NCBI GenBank assembly: GCA_018826515.1
Contig: JAHKAM010000024.1
Span: 1-42,146, forward strand
Source of the DNA: Alphaproteobacteria bacterium
GTDB lineage: Bacteria; Pseudomonadota; Alphaproteobacteria; Caulobacterales; Caulobacteraceae
Length of the DNA: 42,146 nucleotides
Direction: 5' to 3'
A model generated the notes under the pieces. The model had not been told where the DNA came from. It saw only the letters and a program-made list of their open reading frames with translations, and searched no databases. How positions within the stretch are numbered: position 1 is the stretch's first letter; each line of letters opens with the position of its first letter. A program made the position numbers and the translations under genes. This document shows, one piece after another, positions 33,403 through 41,248 of the stretch.

Positions 33403-34455
33403 ATGAACGCTCCCGTTCAGTCGAACCAGAAAGCCCAGCTGCTCCAGAACACCGTCGAGCACGTGGACATCACGTCCTTCGACGCCCGCCCGATCATCGA
33501 TTCCATGCGCAAGATGTCGTTCTCGAGCCGCGACACGGCCCGGGCCGCCGACATCTTCAACATGGCCATCGAGGACAAGGACTGCTCGCCGTGGCTGATC
33601 CTGGCCGGCTCGACCTCGGCCGGCGGCTGCATGCACGTGTACCGCGACATGGTGAAGTTCGGCATGATCGACGCGGTGGTCGCCACCGGCGCCTCGATCG
33701 TCGACATGGATTTCTTCGAGGCCCTGGGCTTCAAACACTACCAGGCCGCCGGCGAGGTGGACGACAACGTCCTGCGCGACAACTACATCGACCGGATCTA
33801 CGACACCTATATCGACGAGGAAGAGCTCCAGGCCTGCGACCACACCATCCTGGAGATCGCCAACCGGCTGGAGCCGCGCGGCTATTCGTCGCGCGAGTTC
33901 ATCTGGGAGATGGGCAAATGGCTGAGCGAGGGCAACGCCAAGAAGCCCGGCTCGCTGATCCAGACGGCCTATGAAGAGGGCGTGCCGATCTTCTGCCCCG
34001 CCTTTGTCGATAGCTCGGCCGGCTTCGGCCTGGTCAAGCACCAGAAGGAGCGGATGGCGGCGGGCAAGCCGTATCTGATGATCGACGCGGTGGCGGACTT
34101 CCGCGAACTGACCGACATCAAGATCGCCGCGGGCGTCACCGGCCTGTTCATGGTCGGCGGCGGCGTGCCGAAGAATTTCGCCCAGGACACGGTCGTCTGC
34201 GCCGAAATCCTCGGCGTCGAGGCCGAGATGCACCGCTATGCCGTGCAGATCACGGTCGCCGACGTGCGTGACGGGGCGTGTTCGTCCTCGACGCTCAAGG
34301 AAGCCGCCTCCTGGGGCAAGGTCCAGACCACGCACGAGCAGATGGTCTTCGCCGAAGCCACCACCGTGGTGCCGCTGATCGGCTCGGACGCCTATCACCG
34401 CGGGACCTGGAAGAACCGCGAAAAGCGCCGCTGGAACAAGCTGTTCGGGAAGTGA
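33403..34455 (+). CDS. Deoxyhypusine synthase-like protein (probable polyamine aminobutyl transferase)
   Basis: A 350-residue homologue of deoxyhypusine synthase. GSTSAGGCMHVYRDMVKFGMIDAVVATGA, VDDNVLRDNYIDRIYDTYID and FCPAFVDSSAGFGLVKHQK follow the family pattern, and Lys306 in ASWGKV aligns with the catalytic lysine of the eukaryotic enzyme (SWGK). Bacteria have no eIF5A, so the known target is absent; homologues of this fold, such as plant homospermidine synthase, transfer the aminobutyl group to putrescine. With a decarboxylase immediately upstream and aguAB nearby, a polyamine role is likely, which is inference. The ribosome site AAGGG (33387-33391) lies in a small hairpin with CCCTT (33395-33399). 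The ATG at 33403 gives the normal N-terminus. Confidence 0.93.
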   Translation: MNAPVQSNQKAQLLQNTVEHVDITSFDARPIIDSMRKMSFSSRDTARAADIFNMAIEDKDCSPWLILAGSTSAGGCMHVYRDMVKFGMIDAVVATGASIVDMDFFEALGFKHYQAAGEVDDNVLRDNYIDRIYDTYIDEEELQACDHTILEIANRLEPRGYSSREFIWEMGKWLSEGNAKKPGSLIQTAYEEGVPIFCPAFVDSSAGFGLVKHQKERMAAGKPYLMIDAVADFRELTDIKIAAGVTGLFMVGGGVPKNFAQDTVVCAEILGVEAEMHRYAVQITVADVRDGACSSSTLKEAASWGKVQTTHEQMVFAEATTVVPLIGSDAYHRGTWKNREKRRWNKLFGK

Positions 34456-34473
34456 CGTCAACCTGTTCTGGTC

Positions 34474-34496
34474 ATCCCCGGGTTTGACCCGGGGAT
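34474..34496. repeat. Palindromic dispersed-type repeat (CCCGGG core)
   Basis: ATCCCCGGGT (34474-34483) and ACCCGGGGAT (34487-34496) are perfect ten-base arms around TTG. Elements of the form GTCATCCCCGGG...CCCGGGGATGAC are widely scattered between genes in alphaproteobacteria, as I recall them. This one follows the DHS-like gene. Confidence 0.7.
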
Positions 34497-34520
34497 CACG
34501 ACAACCGGTGCAAGGTTGAA

Positions 34521-34553
34521 GAAGGCGGCCCATCCAACCGATGGGCCGCCTTC
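34521..34553. terminator. Strong hairpin, probable terminator of the DHS-like gene
   Basis: Fourteen-base perfect arms (34521-34534 and 34540-34553) enclose the loop CAACC, 65 bases after the DHS-like stop. The T-run is poor (TTCGACGTTT), but the stem is very stable. Confidence 0.7.
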
Positions 34554-34662
34554 GACGTTTCGGAGGTGGATCGTCTGACGCGCGAGGCAGGCCCGAGGGT
34601 GACGCCGAACGTCGGGAACCCCGCCGCCTCCCGTCCGCTTCTTCCAGGGAAGGAGCTTGACC

Positions 34663-35010
34663 ATGACCGATCCGGAACAGACCGCAGACGCCCGCGAGGC
34701 CGAGAGCATGGGTGAAAAGCCTGATCTGGGTCGCACGCCGGACGCCCTGACCGAAGCCCTGACCGGCAGCGGCATGGGATCGGACACGCGCGCGGGCACC
34801 TTGCAGGGCGGGTCCGCGTCGGGATCGGAGATCGACCCCGATCAGGAGGCCATCGACGCCATGCTGGCCAGCGAGGGCATGGCGATGGCCGATCCGCAAC
34901 CGAAGGCGAAGGCCGACCCCGACCCGGTCAAGAATACGGGCGAGGATTCCGTGGGGAACGCGCAGTCGACCGGGGGCGGGCAGAGAGGCGTGGACGCCGC
35001 GACGGGGTGA
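34663..35010 (+). CDS. Small acidic, probably disordered protein
   Basis: A 115-residue protein rich in Asp, Glu, Gly, Ala and Ser, with no hydrophobic core, no cysteine and no signal peptide. AAGGAG seven bases before the ATG at 34663 is the best ribosome site in this part of the window, which supports a real, well-translated gene. It has several DPDQEA/DPDPV type acidic stretches. Such proteins in Caulobacterales are often stress-related, but I recognise no family and give no function. Followed by a ten-base-arm hairpin at 35022-35045. Confidence 0.7.
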   Translation: MTDPEQTADAREAESMGEKPDLGRTPDALTEALTGSGMGSDTRAGTLQGGSASGSEIDPDQEAIDAMLASEGMAMADPQPKAKADPDPVKNTGEDSVGNAQSTGGGQRGVDAATG

Positions 35011-35021
35011 CGGCCGCGTCA

Positions 35022-35045
35022 TTCGCGCCTTGGCGAAGGCGCGAA
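35022..35045. terminator. Hairpin after the small acidic protein gene, possible terminator
   Basis: Ten-base perfect arms TTCGCGCCTT (35022-35031) and AAGGCGCGAA (35036-35045) around GGCG. There is no T-run. It lies 12 bases after the stop. Confidence 0.5.
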
Positions 35046-35118
35046 CCCGCCTTGCCGCCGCCGCAGGCTTGAGCCACGGTGGCCGCCCACAACGACAGTC
35101 TATCAAGGACGATACGGG

Positions 35119-35613
35119 ATGAAGCGCACGCTTGCGGCCACGGCACTGATGGCGACCATGGTCCTGGCTGGCTGTGGTCAGGCCGCGGATGAGGCCCCGC
35201 CGGCGACCGAGGCTGCCGCCGCCGTCGACGCCACGGTCCCGGCGGTCGCTCCGCCGGCCGGATCCCCTGTCGCCTCGTCGTCCGCGGCTCCGGCCGCGCC
35301 CGGCGCACCGGCCTTCGCCGTTGTCTATCCGGGCGGCGAGACCAGCGGACCGGCCACGGTCGCGCGCGGGCCGGATGGTCCCGGCGGCATCCTCAGCTTC
35401 ACCACCGAGGCCACCCCCGACGCCGTGATCGACTTCTATCGTCAACGCGCCGAAACCGCCGGCCTGGCCTCGGTCATGGCCATGAACACCGGCGACGCGC
35501 GGGCCTATGGCGCCGCCGCCGAAGACGGCAGCGGCAAGCTGCTGCGGGTGGTCGCCACCCCGGTCGAGGACGGCCCGACCAATGTGCAGCTGGATTGGAC
35601 CGCCGGGCGGTGA
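35119..35613 (+). CDS. Lipoprotein of unknown function
   Basis: A 164-residue protein with a clear lipobox (MKRTLAATALMATMVLAGC, cleavage before Cys19). A long alanine/proline/serine linker (residues 24-62) precedes a compact domain: GGILSFTTEATPDAVIDFYRQRAETAGL, then a beta-rich LLRVVATPVEDGPTNVQLDWTAG. The domain resembles small alpha/beta folds found in other secreted proteins of Caulobacterales, but I assign no function. The last base overlaps the start of the next gene, so the two are coupled. Confidence 0.8.
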   Translation: MKRTLAATALMATMVLAGCGQAADEAPPATEAAAAVDATVPAVAPPAGSPVASSSAAPAAPGAPAFAVVYPGGETSGPATVARGPDGPGGILSFTTEATPDAVIDFYRQRAETAGLASVMAMNTGDARAYGAAAEDGSGKLLRVVATPVEDGPTNVQLDWTAGR

Positions 35614-36383
35614 AGCCGGCCGCCGTACTGGCCGCCTGCCTTCTGACAGCCGCCTGCGCGGCGACCGCCGTCCCGACACCGGTCCTTGCGCCGGTCGCGG
35701 GCTATCTCGATGCGGCCGCCGTTGCGGCGCTCGGCGCGGGGTTCACCCCCTCCCGCATCGATCCGGACGCCGAGCAGGCGGTCTTCAACGCCGTCCAGCC
35801 GGGCACGGACCGTTGGTGGCTGGCTATCGCCCACGCCGAACTGCGGCCGCCCGAGGCCGCCCAGCATTTCGACTGCGTACTGGGCACGCGGCTGGCGGAC
35901 CAGCCCCGCCCGGCCCTGACCCGGCTGATGAACCGGCTGCTGATCGACTCCGCCAGCGTCGCCAACGTCCTGGCCGAGCGTACGCCCCGGCGGCGACCGG
36001 TCGCCGAGCAGTCCGACCTTCAGGCTTGCGTCCGGATGGACGACGCCTTGCGCAACAGTCCTTCATGGCCGGCGGGCGGCGCGGTCGCGGGCTCGGCCTA
36101 TGGCGAAATGTTCGCCGACCTGGCGCCGGATCTGGCGGAGAGCGCCCGACGGAGGGGCATGGAGATCGGCTACAGCCGGGCCCTGTGCCGCGTGAACTGG
36201 CACGCGGACGTCGCTGACGGTTTGTCGATCGGCCGAACCGTCTATGAGCGGGCAGCGGCCGCGCCCGATTTCACCGCGGACCTTGAAGCGGCCCGGGCCG
36301 AGGTCCTGGCCGCCAGGGCCGAAGGGTTGACGAATCCCGGCTGCGCGGCGGAACGGCGGGCCTTGCGGCAGACCGCCTCCTAG
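35610..36383 (+). CDS. PAP2-fold protein related to class A acid phosphatases, catalytically degenerate
   Basis: A 257-residue exported protein (signal or lipoprotein region MKPAAVLAACLLTAACAA). It aligns with class A bacterial acid phosphatases around AGSAYGEMFADLAPDLAESARRRGMEIGYSRALCRVNWHADVADG. The catalytic pattern is lost. In motif 1 (KX6RP) the lysine is A122, with RP kept at 129-130; in motif 2 (PSGH) the residues read PAGG (154-157), losing the histidine; in motif 3 (SRX5H) the histidine position is N197. It should not act by the usual phosphohistidine mechanism and may bind phosphate compounds instead. GTG start overlaps the preceding stop by four bases; its own stop overlaps that of aguB on the other strand. 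Confidence 0.78.
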   Translation: MKPAAVLAACLLTAACAATAVPTPVLAPVAGYLDAAAVAALGAGFTPSRIDPDAEQAVFNAVQPGTDRWWLAIAHAELRPPEAAQHFDCVLGTRLADQPRPALTRLMNRLLIDSASVANVLAERTPRRRPVAEQSDLQACVRMDDALRNSPSWPAGGAVAGSAYGEMFADLAPDLAESARRRGMEIGYSRALCRVNWHADVADGLSIGRTVYERAAAAPDFTADLEAARAEVLAARAEGLTNPGCAAERRALRQTAS

Positions 36384-37249
36384 GCTGGACGGGCACCGGT
36401 CAGCGACCCGTACAGATCCGTACGTCGGTCGCGGAAGAAGCCCCAGGCGGCGCGGTGGCGGTCGATGTAGTCGAGGTCGAAGGTGTGGACCAGCGCCCCC
36501 TCTTCTTCCCGGCCGAAGCTCTCGACCAGATCGCCGCGATGATCGGCGATGAAGGATGAGCCGTAGAAGACCTGGCCGGCTTCGTTGACCTGCTCATGGC
36601 CGATACGGTTGGCGCCGACGACCGGCACGACGTTTGACACCGCATGCCCCTGCATGGCGCGGCGCCACGGCTCGGCGGTGTCCAGTTCCTTGTCATGCGG
36701 TTCCGAGCCAATGGCGGTCGGATACATGAGCACCTCGGCCCCCTGCAGCATCATGGCGCGGGCGGTCTCGGGGTACCACTGATCCCAGCAGATGCCGACG
36801 CCGATGCGGCCGTGGCGGGTGTCCCAGACCTTGAAGCCGGTGTCGCCCGGCCGGAAATAGTATTTCTCCTGATAGCCGGGGCCGTCGGGAATGTGGCTCT
36901 TGCGATAGACGCCCAGGGCCGCCCCGTCGGCGTCCAGCATCACCATCGAGTTGAAATAGTGCGGCCCCTCGCGCTCGAAGATCGAGACCGGGATGGCGAC
37001 GCCGAGCTCGGCCGCGACGGGCTGGAGCGCTGTGACGCAGGGGTGTTCGCGCCATGGATGGGCGGTGGCGAACCATTTCTCTTCCTGCGAGACGCAGAAA
37101 TAGGGCCCCTGGAACAGCTCGCTCGGGAGGATCACCTGCGCCCCCCGGCCCGCGGCCTCGCGGACGAGGGCGATGGTCTTGTCGATATTCGCCTGCAGAT
37201 CCTCGCCGTAGGACGTCTGCAGGGCGGCGACGGAGATTGTGCGGGCCAT
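36380..37249 (-). CDS. aguB: N-carbamoylputrescine amidase
   Basis: A 289-residue nitrilase-superfamily amidase. The catalytic triad is E44 (LPSELF), K117 (YRKSHIP) and C154 (GICWDQWYPE). GPGYQEKYYFRPGDTGF and the C-terminal AAWGFFRDRRTDLYGSL match AguB closely. It converts N-carbamoylputrescine to putrescine, CO2 and ammonia. Its ATG overlaps the aguA stop in TGATG, so the two are translationally coupled. It converges on the PAP2-fold gene with overlapping stops. Confidence 0.96.
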   Translation of the reverse strand: MARTISVAALQTSYGEDLQANIDKTIALVREAAGRGAQVILPSELFQGPYFCVSQEEKWFATAHPWREHPCVTALQPVAAELGVAIPVSIFEREGPHYFNSMVMLDADGAALGVYRKSHIPDGPGYQEKYYFRPGDTGFKVWDTRHGRIGVGICWDQWYPETARAMMLQGAEVLMYPTAIGSEPHDKELDTAEPWRRAMQGHAVSNVVPVVGANRIGHEQVNEAGQVFYGSSFIADHRGDLVESFGREEEGALVHTFDLDYIDRHRAAWGFFRDRRTDLYGSLTGARPA

Positions 37250-38253
37250 CAGGCGGGCTCCTGCTGGGAGATGCAGTGGAAGGATCCGCCGCCGCTGAGG
37301 ATGGCGATGGAGGGGAGCGCGATGATCTCACGGTCGGGGAAGATCGTCCTCAATCCCTCGCAGGCAAGATCGGCGGCGCGGTCGTCGCCGTAGGTCGGGA
37401 CGATGACGGCGCCGTTGGCGATGAGGAAATTCATATGGCTGGCCGGAACCGGCCGCTCGTCCTCATCGCCGATGAATCCCGGCGACGGCAGCCGAAGCAC
37501 CTTGAGCGGCGCGCCGGCCGCATCCGTCATCTCGGACAGCGCTTTCGCCACCGCGTCATACACCTCGTCATTGGGGTCATTGCGGCCCCAGGCGATCGGA
37601 CAGGCGACCACCCCCGGCGCGACAAATCGCGCGAGATTGTCGACATGGCCGTCGGTGTGATCGTTCAGGAGGCCGTCGCCCAGCCACAGCACCTTGCGGG
37701 CGCCCAGCGACGCCGCCAGGGCGGCCTCGGCCTTCGCTTCGGTCCAGCCGGGGTTGCGGTTCGGGTTCAGCAGGCACTGGCGCGTGGTCAGGATGGTCCC
37801 CTGCCCGTCGTGATCCAGGGCCCCGCCCTCGAGGATGAAGTCGTGGCGATCCAGCGCCGCGCCGGAGGACGCCCCGATCTGGTCAGCGACCGTATCGTCG
37901 TGCTCGAGCTCGTATTTTCCGCCCCACCCGTTGAAGCGGAAGGCCGCGGCATTCGCCGAGCCGGCGCCGAAGATCGGGCCGGTGTCCCTGAGCCAGATGT
38001 CGCCGAACAGGCCGGCGACGATCACGACACCGGCGACGTCGGCGAAGCGGGTCCGGGCCTCTTCCAGGGCCTCTGGCTTGCCGACCATCAGCTTGACCTG
38101 TTCCTGGCCGGGCCCCGCGAGGGCGCGAACGAGAGCCTCGACCTCGGCCTGGGCCGGTTCGAGGTTTTCCTCCCAGAGCTCGCCATGGCTGGGCCAGCCG
38201 ACCCACATCGCGCGGTGCGGCGACCATTCGGCGGGGATGGCGGACAGGGTCAT
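37249..38253 (-). CDS. aguA: Agmatine deiminase
   Basis: A 334-residue member of the peptidyl-arginine-deiminase-like family. WLRDTGPIF, FILEGGALDHDGQGTILTT, NDHTDGHVDNLARFV and the catalytic Cys327 in GGGSFHCISQQEP are all conserved. It hydrolyses agmatine to N-carbamoylputrescine and ammonia. With aguB it forms a two-step putrescine route from arginine through agmatine. No biosynthetic arginine decarboxylase of the SpeA type is in the window; the decarboxylase at 32038 is the only local candidate for making agmatine. No ribosome site stands out before the ATG. Confidence 0.96.
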   Translation of the reverse strand: MTLSAIPAEWSPHRAMWVGWPSHGELWEENLEPAQAEVEALVRALAGPGQEQVKLMVGKPEALEEARTRFADVAGVVIVAGLFGDIWLRDTGPIFGAGSANAAAFRFNGWGGKYELEHDDTVADQIGASSGAALDRHDFILEGGALDHDGQGTILTTRQCLLNPNRNPGWTEAKAEAALAASLGARKVLWLGDGLLNDHTDGHVDNLARFVAPGVVACPIAWGRNDPNDEVYDAVAKALSEMTDAAGAPLKVLRLPSPGFIGDEDERPVPASHMNFLIANGAVIVPTYGDDRAADLACEGLRTIFPDREIIALPSIAILSGGGSFHCISQQEPA

Positions 38254-38412
38254 GGGCGTTCGGGTTCCATCGGCGCGTGAAGGGCCAGTCGCGCCAGATA
38301 GACACCGCAGCCCCCGACTTCAACGCGCAGGGCCGGAGCGCATGCAAGATGTCGGGCCGGAAAGGCCGGTCCTGCTCAGGCGGCGAGCGCCCGATACGTG
38401 ATCGCGGGCGCG

Positions 38413-38448
38413 CAAAAAGAAAGGGGCGGTCCGTTTCCGGACCGCCCC
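38413..38448 (-). terminator. Intrinsic terminator of the TonB-dependent receptor gene
   Basis: On the minus strand GGGGCGGTCCG (38448-38438) and CGGACCGCCCC (38433-38423) form an 11-base stem with loop GAAA, followed by TTTCTTTTT. It lies 31 bases after the receptor stop. Confidence 0.93.
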
Positions 38449-38479
38449 GATCATTTCGACTGAGACCGAAGTCCCGACC

Positions 38480-40993
38480 TTAGAAGGCCACCCGCAGGGT
38501 CGCCGAGATCGTGCGCGGCGCGCCGACCGAAGCGAAGGGCTGGCTGAAGCCAGGCGTTCCCGGGGTCGACGACGCGCGGGTGCCGAGGTTGGCGTAGTAT
38601 TGCTCGTCGAAGATGTTGTCGGCGTTCACCTGAATGAAGGTGCCGTCGTAGCCGAACTGGGCCAGGTCGAGGCGGATGTTGGCGTCGACCGTGGTGAAGG
38701 CGTCGGCCTTCATGTCGTTGACGTCGGTCACCCAGCGCTCGCCGGTGTATTTGGCCTGGATGCCGGCTTCCAGATAGTCGGTGAACTGGTAGTTCATCCG
38801 GGCCGCGAGCATCAGATCCGGGGTTTCGACCAGCTCCTTGCCCTTGGTGCGCACGATCTGCGGAACGCCACCGACGGTGTTGTTCACGTAGTCGTCCTGC
38901 ACTTCCGACTGCAGCCAGGTCGCCGAGGCGTACAGGCTGAGGGCTTCGATCGGCGACCAGCCGATGGAGCCTTCAGCGCCGATGCGCTCGACCGCGCCGA
39001 CGTTCCGGTCAACGAACTGCCCGAGGTCGTCATCGAAGGAGCTGACGATGCGGTTCTCTTCGTTGTTGGCGAACACCGAGACGGTGCCGACCAGGGTCGG
39101 AGCCGTATAGCGGTAGCCGAGGTCGAAGTTCCGGGCCGATTCAGGCTGGACGGTCGGGTTGCCGATCGTGCCGTCGGTGAAGCGGCGAACGCCGTAGAGG
39201 CTGTCCGTGCGCGGGGCCGACAGGGTTTCGGCGTAGTTGGCGTAGACCGAGTGGCCTTCGCCCCAGCGGTAGGAGGCGCCGACGTTCGGCAGGATGTCGT
39301 CGTACTCCACTTCACGCGAATAAGGCGCGATGTACTGGGTGGTGCTGCCGGCGAAGACCACATTGCCGCCGGTGCCCGCGACGACCGTCGGGGTTTCGGT
39401 GGTGCAGCGGACGTTGGACGACGAGTTCTGGGTGAAGCAGAACTGGTTCAGTTCGCGGCGGAAGAACGGAGCCCGGACGCCGAGGCTGACGGTCAGGGCG
39501 TCGTCCATGAACTGGCCGCGATATTCGAGCGAGAACTGGTTCAGTTCGGCGATCGACAGGCGGTCACGCGAGCGCAGCTCGTAGCCGTTCAGGTTGACGA
39601 CGCGGTTGGCTTCGTCGTTGCGGCCGCCGAACCAGTCGACGAAACGCGGGTCGGACGGGTTCGAGAAGTTCACGCGGCCATACTGGCCGGTCTGACGGTG
39701 ACGACCGAAGTCCAGCGCATAGGCGGCGCGCAGACGGTGGTTGTCGTCCATGTCCCAGATCAGCGAGGTGTTCAGGCCATATCGATGGGTGTTGGTGTTG
39801 GACGGCGTCATGACGCGGACGCGATCGAGGGTGTCGCCGTCGCCGTTCAGGTCGAGGCCGCCGGTGGCGGACGTGCCGCGGATCAGGCGGTCCGTTTCCG
39901 ACAGGACGGTCTGCTGCGTGCCGCCGTTGGCCAGGACGTACTGGAACGAGGGGTCGACCGTCAGGACCAGGCTGTCCGACAGGGTGAAGCGCGACTGGCC
40001 CCGGATGTTGCCCGTGTTCGACGGGTTGACGCGCAGACCCCAGTAGTTGGTGCTGTTCGTGTCGTTGTCGGCGACGCCGTTACGGAAGGTCGGGGCGACG
40101 TAATCCGTCAGGAAGTCGACATCCCAGCCACGCGGGTCGGTTTCGACCTGCGGCAGGATCGAGCCGGTCGCGGTGCCGAGGTTCGGGCCGAGGTAGTTGT
40201 TGTTGCGGTTCTCGTTCCAGTTACCCGACAGCGACAGGAAATCGCCGTTGTCGCCGAGCGGCTGATAGATTCGACCGTTGAACTGCCGCTTCTGCAGGTC
40301 GCCGCGGCCCTTGAACTTGTCATAGTCGGTGCGCGAGACCGAGAACCAGGCCGAGGTGCCCCACGGGCCGAACTCGCCGGTGTCCATCAGGAACATGTAG
40401 CGACGGTAGTCGAAGTCGCCGAAGGAGAACTGGCCCCAGCCGCCGAAGTCGGCGGCGGGACGGCGCGTGACATAGTTGATGACGCCGCCCGTGGCCGCAG
40501 CCGTCGGGCTGTCGACGTCGGTCGATCCGGTGTTGACCGAGGCGCGCTCGATCAGTTCCGGGTCCAGTTGCTGGTTGGTGTAGGTGGCGTAGTTGCCGGT
40601 GTCGTTCAGCGGAATGCCGTCGAAGGTCAGCGAGACGCGGTTGCCATCGAAGCCGCGCAGACGGATGTTGCCGCCCGACGTGCCGTAGGAGTCGGTGTTG
40701 GTGAAGCTGAGGCCCGGCGTCAGGTTCAGGGTCTGCAGGATCGTCTGACCCGGGGTCTGGGTCGCGATGAATTCCTGGGTGATGGTGTTGCGGGTCTTGG
40801 CGACCGTCTCGGCGACGGCCAGGCCGTCGATGTTACGCTGTCCACGCGCGCCGGTGACGACGACTTCGCCCAGGGCGGTCGCTTCAGTCGTCTCGGAACC
40901 CGTCGACTGGGCGGAGGCGGCGCTGGCGACCATAAGGCCGCTGAAGAGGGCGGTCGTCGCCCAGAACACGCGTTTGCGGTTCGTCATTGTCAT
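38480..40993 (-). CDS. TonB-dependent outer-membrane receptor, probably PhoB-regulated
   Basis: An 837-residue receptor. Signal peptide to about residue 28 (SAASAQ); TonB box in LGEVVVTGAR (42-51); plug domain with GGNIRLRGFDGNRVSLTFDGIPLND and ATGGVINYVTRRPAADFGG; then a 22-strand barrel ending ISATLRVAF with terminal Phe. GGGGATAG before the first ATG supports the start. The gene is preceded by three phased Pho-box repeats (41084-41112), so induction on phosphate starvation is likely and the substrate may be a phosphorus compound (inference). No siderophore or vitamin genes are close, and no FecI/FecR pair or signalling extension is present. Confidence 0.95.
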   Translation of the reverse strand: MTMTNRKRVFWATTALFSGLMVASAASAQSTGSETTEATALGEVVVTGARGQRNIDGLAVAETVAKTRNTITQEFIATQTPGQTILQTLNLTPGLSFTNTDSYGTSGGNIRLRGFDGNRVSLTFDGIPLNDTGNYATYTNQQLDPELIERASVNTGSTDVDSPTAAATGGVINYVTRRPAADFGGWGQFSFGDFDYRRYMFLMDTGEFGPWGTSAWFSVSRTDYDKFKGRGDLQKRQFNGRIYQPLGDNGDFLSLSGNWNENRNNNYLGPNLGTATGSILPQVETDPRGWDVDFLTDYVAPTFRNGVADNDTNSTNYWGLRVNPSNTGNIRGQSRFTLSDSLVLTVDPSFQYVLANGGTQQTVLSETDRLIRGTSATGGLDLNGDGDTLDRVRVMTPSNTNTHRYGLNTSLIWDMDDNHRLRAAYALDFGRHRQTGQYGRVNFSNPSDPRFVDWFGGRNDEANRVVNLNGYELRSRDRLSIAELNQFSLEYRGQFMDDALTVSLGVRAPFFRRELNQFCFTQNSSSNVRCTTETPTVVAGTGGNVVFAGSTTQYIAPYSREVEYDDILPNVGASYRWGEGHSVYANYAETLSAPRTDSLYGVRRFTDGTIGNPTVQPESARNFDLGYRYTAPTLVGTVSVFANNEENRIVSSFDDDLGQFVDRNVGAVERIGAEGSIGWSPIEALSLYASATWLQSEVQDDYVNNTVGGVPQIVRTKGKELVETPDLMLAARMNYQFTDYLEAGIQAKYTGERWVTDVNDMKADAFTTVDANIRLDLAQFGYDGTFIQVNADNIFDEQYYANLGTRASSTPGTPGFSQPFASVGAPRTISATLRVAF

Positions 40994-41083
40994 CTATCCC
41001 CGATGAAGAAGGGCTGTGCGCCCGGCGACCGGCGGCAGCCGGCTGATCTCTCGCCCCATCTAGGCGCGCCGTCGGAAAGTGGG

Positions 41084-41112
41084 GCGACAGTCGTGTGACA
41101 GTGATATGACAG
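41084..41112 (-). promoter_or_regulatory. Triple Pho box (PhoB binding site) upstream of the TonB-dependent receptor
   Basis: Read on the minus strand: CTGTCAT (41112-41106), ATCA, CTGTCAC (41101-41095), ACGA, CTGTCGC (41090-41084). Seven-base repeats with four-base linkers give the 11-base phasing of PhoB sites, and the first two match the consensus almost fully. It is 91 bases upstream of the receptor ATG. A -10 is not obvious; TAGATG (41063-41058) is a candidate. Confidence 0.85.
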
Positions 41113-41248
41113 GGCGGTCGGGTGGCGTCAGAGCCACACCTGCTCCCGGGGCCCGGTCAGCGGGGTACGGGCCGCCGCGGGTCTGGCCGGGCGCGGGCCA
41201 GAAAATCCGTTCGCGCCCGGACCGTTTCGAACCGGAGGGAAGGCGGCG

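Noticed and set aside
38600..41098. An 832-residue frame antisense to the TonB-dependent receptor
   Set aside because: Val/Ala/Asp/Arg-rich, no signal, no domain; the receptor gene has Pho box, ribosome site and terminator in the right order.
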